Assembly: GCA_946538795.1 (NCBI GenBank)
Contig: CAMNGY010000016.1
Location: 1-10,299 of the forward strand
Source of the DNA: an uncultured Treponema sp.
GTDB taxonomy: Bacteria; Spirochaetota; Spirochaetia; Treponematales; Treponemataceae
Length of the DNA: 10,299 nucleotides
Reading direction: 5' to 3'
Shown: piece by piece, positions 1 through 4,646 of the stretch
Numbering within the stretch: the stretch's first letter is position 1
Layout of the letters: every line of letters begins with the position of its first letter
Made by a program: the position numbers and the translations under genes
The notes under the pieces: generated by a model
The model's database searches: none
Seen by the model: only the letters and a program-made list of their open reading frames with translations
What the model was told of the DNA's origin: nothing

Positions 1-137
1 CCAGGGTTATATATGTCGCCGTCCATCTCGCTCGTGCCGCCGTTCCCGTTGCACGAGGTGGCGAGCGGGCACAGGAGTGCGGTCAGGGTAAAGAATGACG
101 CTGTGAGCATGGGGAGTAGGGTTCTGGACTTGCGCAT
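1..137 (-). CDS. Putative lipoprotein, N-terminal part (runs off the left edge)
   Basis: Reading the minus strand from an ATG at 137-135 gives an open frame of 45 codons that leaves the window. It begins MRKSRTLLPM, with two basic residues and Arg5, followed by a hydrophobic stretch and then LLCPLATS-C at residues 21-29. That is a type II signal peptide with a relaxed lipobox (TS before Cys29), as spirochaetes tolerate. The presumed mature protein starts CNGNGGTSEMDGDIYNPG, a flexible Gly/Asn/Ser tether typical of lipoproteins. A strong ribosome binding site, AAAGGAG (plus-strand 153-147), lies nine bases before the ATG, which fixes the start. The product is inferred to be anchored to a membrane through Cys29. 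Function cannot be told because only the leader and tether are present. The gene is divergent from the EAL gene and has its own promoter-like sequence. Confidence 0.7.
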   Translation of the reverse strand, partial: MRKSRTLLPMLTASFFTLTALLCPLATSCNGNGGTSEMDGDIYNP

Positions 138-165
138 ACGCGGACGCTCCTTTGCGGTAAAATGT

Positions 166-178
166 GTGGCCGGGCCAC
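166..178. promoter_or_regulatory. Palindrome in the lipoprotein leader (operator-like)
   Basis: GTGGCC-G-GGCCAC is a perfect inverted repeat with six-base arms around one central base. It lies 12 bases upstream of the lipoprotein's AAAGGAG. The core TGGCCGGGCC recurs as a direct repeat at 199-208. It could be a protein-binding site or part of an mRNA structure, or simply chance in GC-rich DNA. Confidence 0.3.
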
Positions 179-233
179 GGGAGGCCTCGGCATGCTTATG
201 GCCGGGCCTGGTAGCCTGAATCCATTCAAAACC

Positions 234-262
234 ATTGTAGCACGGAAATTTTTTCTTGTAAC
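234..262 (-). promoter_or_regulatory. Promoter candidate for the lipoprotein gene
   Basis: On the minus strand a TACAAT -10 (plus coordinates 239-234) follows GTTACA (262-257, four of six matches to TTGACA) with a 17-base spacer, in a locally AT-rich stretch. It predicts transcription starting near 228 and a leader of about 90 bases. Confidence 0.4.
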
Positions 263-288
263 CTACCCAAAAGGAGAGTTTTTGAGGG

Positions 289-378
289 AAAATGACGGAA
301 TTTTCGCGAAAAATGGCGGAATTTCGGAAGAGGTGGGCCCGAATTCGCAGGGAAACTGCCCCGAATCTGCGGGGAACC
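289..378. repeat. Four phased direct repeats, core CSGAATT, spaced 21-22 bp
   Basis: The cores are CGGAATTTTCG (296), CGGAATTTCGG (317), CCGAATTCGC (339) and CCGAATCTGC (361), at spacings of 21, 22 and 22 bases, or two helical turns. The outer pairs are more alike: AAAATGRCGGAATTT occurs at 289-303 and 310-324, while 338-356 and 360-378 share CCCGAAT and a following GGGAA. The array ends about 50 bases upstream of the EAL gene's -10, so it could be a stack of regulator sites. A degenerate interspersed repeat is the alternative. Confidence 0.6.
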
Positions 379-429
379 CGCCTCTTTTTCTGGCAGATGG
401 AGAAACTTATAGCATAAACGCGCGAAAGC

Positions 430-442
430 TGTTATAATGGAG
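430..442 (+). promoter_or_regulatory. Extended -10 promoter and GGAG just before the EAL gene
   Basis: TGT-TATAAT (430-438) is a perfect extended -10 (TGnTATAAT). No good -35 is seen at 16-18 bases, which an extended -10 can tolerate. Transcription would start near 445, three bases before the ATG at 448. A GGAG at 439-442 sits at normal Shine-Dalgarno distance, but would lie upstream of that start and so serve only longer transcripts from elsewhere. Confidence 0.55.
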
Positions 443-447
443 CTATT

Positions 448-2781
448 ATGAAATTGTTTTTCGCGGCGGTTTTTCTGCTGATTGACCTGCTGTTGCTGCT
501 GGGCTTTTATAGCGCCAAAAAAGATGGCGGGGATGTCTCTTCCAGGCTGGGTGACGTGACTGTGTTCGCCATTGTCGCGGTGCTGAGCCATGTCTTCATA
601 ACCGCCACCAATAGCCTTGCCGTCGCCTCCTTTGCCTACTCCTTTTTTTATGGAAGCATAAACTGGCTCTTATTTTTCCTTCTGCGATTCTGCCTTGCAT
701 ATACGGCGCTCCTCAAGGACGACAGGGGAAAGATTATCCTCCTGCAGGCGGTGCTCATCCTCGTTACGGTGATGGACAGCGTCATGTTCCTTATGAACTC
801 CAGCACGGGGCTTGCCTTTGTCTGCCATGCCGTTGACTGGAACGGCACGGGGCCATATTTCATAACGGAAAAGAGAATTTACTTCCATATACATATCGTC
901 TATTCCTACATTCTTTCGCTTTCGATTTTCCTGACGCTTGCGGTGAAGATATCCAGGACCCCTCCTGCCTACTGGCACCGCTACATAACGGTCATCTTGT
1001 GCTTCCTGGTCACGATTATCTGGGATGCCTTCTTTGTGCTGAACAAGAGTCCCCTGGACTTTTCCATCGTCGGCTATGCGGTCGCATGCATGCTTCTGCT
1101 GTATTTCACGACGAAGTACAAGCCCAACAATCTCATAAACAAAATTCTGGTCCGCATAGAGGATTCCAGCGAGGACATGCTCATATTCTTTGACGTGGAC
1201 GGCAACTGCATCTACGCCAACACCAGCGCGCTCAGGGCCTTCGGCTTCAAGGTGAAGAACCTGGACGAATTCCGCTCCGTGGTCGCCGACTGGCTGGAGG
1301 ACAAGGGCTTTGACCCGTCCGTCCCCAGCTTTTCCGCAGTCTGCTCCAAGGTTCGCAACGGCAAGAAATTCCACTTCGAGTTCACCTACCATACGCTCTT
1401 CCACCTGTCCGTGCCGGAAGGGTCTTTCTTTCACATACGCGACTGCACCAAGGAGGTGAACTCCTTCAACGATGCCTACTACAAGGCCACCCATGACAGC
1501 CTGACCGACATGTACAACACGGACTTTTTGGCCCAGAGCATCGGCAGCAGGCTGAAGATGGACGGGAAGGGCTGGTTCATAATCGTTACCGACATAAAGG
1601 GCTTCAAGTTCATAAACGACCTCTTTGGCAAGGAAACTGGTGACCGCATTCTTGTTTCTTGCGCCGGCATCATAAAGAAGATAATAAACGGCGATGGCGA
1701 CGGTCAGGAGCTGGGCATACGGGCGAAAGGCCCGGAGGGCATATACGGGCGCATTGGCACGGACCGCTTTGCCATACTTACGAAGGATCCCGACCACTTC
1801 AAGAAGGAATTCCTGGGACATGAGAAGGAGCTGAACGCCCTGCTTTCCAACAGGAACTTTCCCATAGTCGTCCACATGGGGATATACGAGATTTCCAACC
1901 CGAGCATGAATCCCGTGACCATGTTTGACCGGGCCAACCTTGCGATTGAAAGCATAAAGGACAGCTACGAGGTCTTCAGCGCGAAATATGACGATTCCAT
2001 GCGCAAGAAGCACCTCTGGGAAAACAGGATCATCGGCGAGCTGGACGAGGCCCTGGCCGGCAGGCAGTTCGAGATGTTCCTGCAGCCCCAGGCCGACAGG
2101 AACCTGAAGGTCTGCGGGGCCGAAGCCCTGATCCGCTGGAGGCATCCGACGGAAGGCCTGCTTCCCCCCTCCTGGTTTCTCAGCACCTTTGAAAAGAACG
2201 GCCTCATCGTAAAGCTGGACATGTTCATCTGGGAGGAAGCCTGCAAGACGCTGAAAATGTGGCAGACCCAGGGGATAACCGACTTTTACATTTCTGTGAA
2301 CATTTCTCCCAGGGATTTCTACTATATAGATGTCTACCAGGCTTTCCTGGACCTTGTGAAGAAGTATGACATTCCCCCGGAACGGCTGAAGCTGGAGATA
2401 ACCGAGACCGCGATGATAACGGACTCAGACCGCCGCTTTGTCCTGGTGGACCGCCTGCATTCCGCGGGCTTCCATGTGGAGATGGACGACTTCGGTTCCG
2501 GTTATTCGTCCCTGAACATGCTCAAGGACATAAAGGTTGACGTCCTCAAGATAGACATGCTCTTCCTGTACCGGGCCAAGGACGTGGACAGGAGCCGCAT
2601 CATCATAAAGCAGGTGGTCGGCCTTGCCAAGGAGCTGGGCATAACGGTCGTGACGGAAGGGGTTGAAAACGAGGAGCAGCTTAATTTCCTTTTGGAGATA
2701 GGCAGCGACATATTCCAGGGCTACTACTTCTCGCGGCCCATCTCCCTGCCGGAATTTGAGATGAAGTACGTGCGGGCCTAG
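448..2781 (+). CDS. Membrane-anchored PAS-GGDEF-EAL protein, predicted cyclic di-GMP phosphodiesterase
   Basis: A 777-residue protein predicted to hydrolyse cyclic di-GMP at the inner membrane. Residues 1-222 contain about seven hydrophobic segments (near 4-20, 38-62, 67-88, 95-116, 148-166, 178-196 and 203-220), resembling 7TM sensor modules. A PAS-like domain follows at about 235-335. The GGDEF domain (about 345-510) keeps D382 and the FKFIND motif, but its signature is GTDRF (437-441), so cyclase activity is probably lost; it may bind GTP instead. The EAL domain (about 525-770) looks complete: E559-A-L, N618, E653 in EITET, D680-D681 in DDFGSGYSS, K701, E737 and Q757 in FQGYY. Net activity should therefore be degradation. 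The ATG at 448 is chosen because GGAG and an extended -10 lie just upstream and the first membrane segment begins at once. Domain calls are firm; the sensed signal is unknown. The next gene is FliG-like, which hints at motility control. Confidence 0.95.
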   Translation: MKLFFAAVFLLIDLLLLLGFYSAKKDGGDVSSRLGDVTVFAIVAVLSHVFITATNSLAVASFAYSFFYGSINWLLFFLLRFCLAYTALLKDDRGKIILLQAVLILVTVMDSVMFLMNSSTGLAFVCHAVDWNGTGPYFITEKRIYFHIHIVYSYILSLSIFLTLAVKISRTPPAYWHRYITVILCFLVTIIWDAFFVLNKSPLDFSIVGYAVACMLLLYFTTKYKPNNLINKILVRIEDSSEDMLIFFDVDGNCIYANTSALRAFGFKVKNLDEFRSVVADWLEDKGFDPSVPSFSAVCSKVRNGKKFHFEFTYHTLFHLSVPEGSFFHIRDCTKEVNSFNDAYYKATHDSLTDMYNTDFLAQSIGSRLKMDGKGWFIIVTDIKGFKFINDLFGKETGDRILVSCAGIIKKIINGDGDGQELGIRAKGPEGIYGRIGTDRFAILTKDPDHFKKEFLGHEKELNALLSNRNFPIVVHMGIYEISNPSMNPVTMFDRANLAIESIKDSYEVFSAKYDDSMRKKHLWENRIIGELDEALAGRQFEMFLQPQADRNLKVCGAEALIRWRHPTEGLLPPSWFLSTFEKNGLIVKLDMFIWEEACKTLKMWQTQGITDFYISVNISPRDFYYIDVYQAFLDLVKKYDIPPERLKLEITETAMITDSDRRFVLVDRLHSAGFHVEMDDFGSGYSSLNMLKDIKVDVLKIDMLFLYRAKDVDRSRIIIKQVVGLAKELGITVVTEGVENEEQLNFLLEIGSDIFQGYYFSRPISLPEFEMKYVRA

Positions 2782-2806
2782 TCTACGCCCGTTGGGCCCC
2801 CGCACG
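2769..2806 (+). terminator. Hairpin across the EAL stop codon, weak terminator candidate
   Basis: CGTGCGGG (2769-2776) pairs perfectly with CCCGCACG (2799-2806), and a smaller GCCC-GTT-GGGC hairpin (2787-2797) nests inside. The stem includes the last codons and the stop TAG. No T-tract follows, so it is not a classical intrinsic terminator; it may protect the 3' end of the mRNA. Confidence 0.3.
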
Positions 2807-2948
2807 CTGGCGCGGTGGCTTTCTTACATTGCCACAGCAACGTTCTTACATTGCCACAGCAACGTTCTCACATTGCCACAGTGACTTTCCCTTATTGCCG
2901 CGCTCAGTGCCGCAAGCTGGCGCGGTCCGTCCCGCACGCTGGCGCCGA
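2801..2948. repeat. Composite repeat block: 22-bp tandem repeat flanked by CGCACGCTGGCGCGG copies
   Basis: A 22-bp unit containing TTACATTGCCACAGCAACG occurs at 2821-2842 and 2843-2864 as identical copies, then at 2865-2886 with changes (TTCTCACATTGCCACAGTGACT), then as a degenerate trace at about 2887-2907. It is flanked by a second element, CGCACGCTGGCGCGG, at 2801-2815, 2911-2925 (A for C at position five) and 2934-2948 (ends CCG). A bulged hairpin, CCGCGC-CAG with CTG-GCGCGG (2898-2925), forms inside. The block fills most of the spacer between the EAL and fliG-like genes. Open frames across it on either strand are by-products of the repeat. Confidence 0.8.
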
Positions 2949-2960
2949 TTCCCCGTAATC

Positions 2961-2992
2961 TTGAAATAAGGCCCGATTTGTCATAATATAAT
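2961..2992 (+). promoter_or_regulatory. Promoter of the fliG-like gene, nearly leaderless
   Basis: TTGAAA (2961-2966) is a good -35. Overlapping -10 choices follow: TG-T-CATAAT (2979-2987, extended, 15-base spacer), TAATAT (2984-2989, 17-base spacer) and the perfect TATAAT (2987-2992, 20-base spacer). Every choice puts the transcription start within a few bases of the ATG at 2998. No Shine-Dalgarno sequence lies between. Confidence 0.6.
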
Positions 2993-2997
2993 CCTGT

Positions 2998-4413
2998 ATG
3001 AACCTTAACAACTATATGCTCGACGCCTATAAGAAGGCTGCCGATGCTGAGTCCCCTGTCCGCAAGCCGGTTTTTGAGAAGATAAGCCGCCGGCCCGCCG
3101 AAAGCGCACCGGCTTCGTCCGAAGGCGCCCGGACCCCGTCCCAAGGCGCGCCGGCCCCGTCCCGGGACTCTCAGGCCAGGCCCAAGCCGTTTGTCCACAA
3201 GCCCGTCTTTGAGAATGTGAACAGCCGGATTGGCGAGATTCTTGACCAGCAGGAAGCCGACCGGAAGAACCTTGAGGAAGCCAAGATAGCCGCGAAAACA
3301 GGCATCTGGTACGGGAAGTCCGTCGTCAAGCCAAGCGATGACGACGTAAGGAAGGCCGCCAAGCCGCTTACGGAAGGGGCGCTCATAAAGGTTCCGGAAA
3401 AGCCCAGGGAGGCGGACGGCCGGGAGAGCATATACCGCAGGGTCGCCAAGTTTCTCGTCATCATCGGGGTGGACGAGGCCGCCAAGATAATTCCCCAGCT
3501 TAGTGAAGATCAGGTAGAGAAGATAATGCCTGAGATAGCCTCCATACGGTCGGTCCCGAAGGAGGAGTCCGAGCAGATACTGAAGGAATTCCAGTCCCTT
3601 CTGGACAAGGCACGGGAAGAAGGCGGCATAGACACTGCCAGGACCATACTGACCAAGGCCTATGGCGAGAAAAGGGGAGAGGAGATACTTCAGAAGTCCG
3701 TCCAGTATCCCAACGGAAGGCCGTTCGACTTTCTTTCGGAGGCCGGGGCCGACAGGATTGGCGTTCTTCTGAACGGGGAGAGCGAGCAGGTGCAGGCCCT
3801 TGTCCTCTCGCAGATAGAGCCGAAGAAGGCCGCCGAGATAATCAAGGGCCTGGACGACAAGACCAAGAGCGCTATAGTGCTCCGCCTGGTCAAGATGAAG
3901 AACGTTGCCCCCCAGGTCATGGAAAGCGTCAGCAAGAGCCTGTACGAGAAGATGCTTTCCCAGAACACCGAGGTGTCCCAGAGCCTGGACGGAAAGAGCG
4001 TCCTGGCCCAGATACTCAAGCGGATGGATCCTTCCACAGAGTCCAACCTCATTGCGGCATTGTCCGGCGAGGATCCTGAGCTGGGGGCGGACATCAGGAG
4101 GAGGCTGTTCACCGAGGACGACCTGGTGAATGCCGAGGACCGCTACTTGCAGAACAAGCTGCACGATATGGACGACAAGACCATTGCCATACTTATAAAG
4201 GGCAAGAAGGCCGACTTCCGCGACAAGATACTTTCCAACCTTTCCAAGAGGCGGGCGGAAAGCGTACTGGACGAGGAATCCCTTACGGAGTTCCTGCTGA
4301 AAAGCGAGAGCGAGCGCGTCACATCGCAGTTCTTCGCTGACCTGCGCCGCGCATGGGAAGCCGGCGAGCTTCACGTGCGGGGGAGGGACGACGGCGAGGT
4401 CTGGGTCCAGTAG
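2998..4413 (+). CDS. fliG: FliG-like flagellar motor switch protein with long N-terminal extension (FliG1 type)
   Basis: FliG forms the rotor ring that couples the flagellar MS ring to the stator and C ring. The 471-residue product aligns with FliG only from about residue 145: FLVIIGVDEAAKIIPQLSED (152-171) matches the family's N-domain start. The middle-domain EHPQ site is replaced by ESEQ (261-264), followed by the family-like ALVLSQIEPKKAAEII. The C-terminal torque helix region FRDKILSNLSKRRAE (407-421) is well kept. Residues 1-140 are extra, rich in Pro, Ser, Ala and Lys, and contain a duplicated motif, KPVFEKI (23-29) and KPVFENV (68-74). Spirochaetes commonly carry two FliG proteins, and the divergent one, FliG1, is a specialised paralogue; this fits that type by inference. 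The start is secure because an in-frame TAA lies at 2989-2991. There is no ribosome binding site, so translation is probably leaderless. The TAG stop lies inside an 18-bp tandem repeat. Confidence 0.82.
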   Translation: MNLNNYMLDAYKKAADAESPVRKPVFEKISRRPAESAPASSEGARTPSQGAPAPSRDSQARPKPFVHKPVFENVNSRIGEILDQQEADRKNLEEAKIAAKTGIWYGKSVVKPSDDDVRKAAKPLTEGALIKVPEKPREADGRESIYRRVAKFLVIIGVDEAAKIIPQLSEDQVEKIMPEIASIRSVPKEESEQILKEFQSLLDKAREEGGIDTARTILTKAYGEKRGEEILQKSVQYPNGRPFDFLSEAGADRIGVLLNGESEQVQALVLSQIEPKKAAEIIKGLDDKTKSAIVLRLVKMKNVAPQVMESVSKSLYEKMLSQNTEVSQSLDGKSVLAQILKRMDPSTESNLIAALSGEDPELGADIRRRLFTEDDLVNAEDRYLQNKLHDMDDKTIAILIKGKKADFRDKILSNLSKRRAESVLDEESLTEFLLKSESERVTSQFFADLRRAWEAGELHVRGRDDGEVWVQ

Positions 4414-4486
4414 GCGTTGCCGCTCCAGTAGGCGTTGCCGCTCCAGTAGGCGTTGCCGTTCCTGTAGGCGTTGCCGCTCCAGTAGG
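4405..4486. repeat. 18-bp tandem repeat, about 4.5 copies, overlapping the fliG stop codon
   Basis: The unit CTCCAGTAGGCGTTGCCG occurs at 4405-4422 (first base G), 4423-4440, 4441-4458, 4459-4476 (starts TTCCTG) and, as a ten-base partial copy, 4477-4486. The fliG-like gene's last codons and its TAG are the first unit. Since 18 is a multiple of three, every further copy places a TAG or equivalent stop in the same frame. The other frames stay open and give spurious hexapeptide repeats on both strands. Copy number probably varies between strains. Confidence 0.9.
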
Positions 4487-4490
4487 AAGG

Positions 4491-4520
4491 GTGTGGTTAA
4501 GTTCTTGCCACACATTTTTA
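4491..4520 (+). terminator. Intrinsic terminator downstream of the fliG-like gene
   Basis: GTGTGG (4491-4496) pairs with CCACAC (4508-4513) around an 11-base loop, followed directly by ATTTTTA (4514-4520). The stem is short, but placement and T-tract fit a factor-independent terminator ending the fliG transcript just past the tandem repeat. Confidence 0.6.
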
Positions 4521-4534
4521 TCCCAAAGTATAAG

Positions 4535-4561
4535 GCTCCCCGGTGTTTGGCATCGGGGAGC
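4535..4561. terminator. Strong 11-bp hairpin without a clear T-tract
   Basis: GCTCCCCGGTG (4535-4545) pairs with CATCGGGGAGC (4551-4561) around a five-base loop, TTTGG, with one G-T pair. It is the most stable-looking hairpin in the spacer. CTTGCCC follows on the plus strand, so there is no proper T-tract. It may back up the terminator at 4491-4520, insulate the peptidase promoter, or act as a protein or RNA-processing site. Confidence 0.5.
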
Positions 4562-4608
4562 TTGCCCAGCAGCAGGAGGAGGCTGTCTTCGCATAAGATT
4601 CCCCGCTG

Positions 4609-4637
4609 TTGAAAAAAGGCCCCCCTTGTGATAAAGT
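4609..4637 (+). promoter_or_regulatory. Promoter of the M16C peptidase gene, near-leaderless
   Basis: TTGAAA (4609-4614) and TAAAGT (4632-4637) are exactly 17 bases apart, and a TG at 4629-4630 makes the -10 extended. Transcription would start near 4644, three bases before the ATG at 4647. No Shine-Dalgarno sequence is present. Confidence 0.65.
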
Positions 4638-4646
4638 ATCGCCGTA

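Larger units (their letters stand above)
138..447. other. Divergent intergenic spacer, 310 bp
   Basis: The spacer separates the lipoprotein gene (leftward) from the EAL gene (rightward). I see no convincing gene in it. It holds a leftward promoter candidate, a long GC-rich leftward leader with a palindrome and a 10-bp direct repeat (TGGCCGGGCC at 167-176 and 199-208), an AT-rich stretch around 225-290, four phased repeats at 289-378, and an extended -10 for the rightward gene. Open frames that cross it on both strands read through these repeats and have no ribosome binding site. Confidence 0.7.

Noticed and set aside
162..437. Open frame of 91 codons on the plus strand through the divergent spacer
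   Set aside because: It runs through the phased repeats and the lipoprotein's control region, has no ribosome binding site, and its composition reflects the repeats.
226..591. Open frame of 121 codons on the minus strand overlapping the EAL gene start
   Set aside because: It is antisense to the EAL gene's membrane region, and its repeated KFRHF peptide is just the translated spacer repeat.
670..2145. Long 491-codon minus-strand frame
   Set aside because: It is fully antisense to the EAL gene, with a Val/Gly/His-rich composition typical of a GC-driven shadow. The plus-strand frame has clear domains.
2821..2907. CRISPR array
   Set aside because: The 22-bp units are directly adjacent with no spacers between them, and no cas gene is near.
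4411..4486. Read-through of the fliG TAG (recoded stop)
   Set aside because: A stop recurs every 18 bases in the same frame, so read-through would have to happen several times; a plain stop is simpler.
2824..4515. Long 563-codon minus-strand frame
   Set aside because: It is antisense to the fliG-like gene and bounded by both tandem repeats, which supply its ERQRLL repeats. The plus strand encodes a recognisable FliG.
4353..4631. Possible hexapeptide-repeat protein (GVAAPV repeats)
   Set aside because: It is a reading of the 18-bp tandem repeat in another frame, overlaps the fliG end, and has no start signals.
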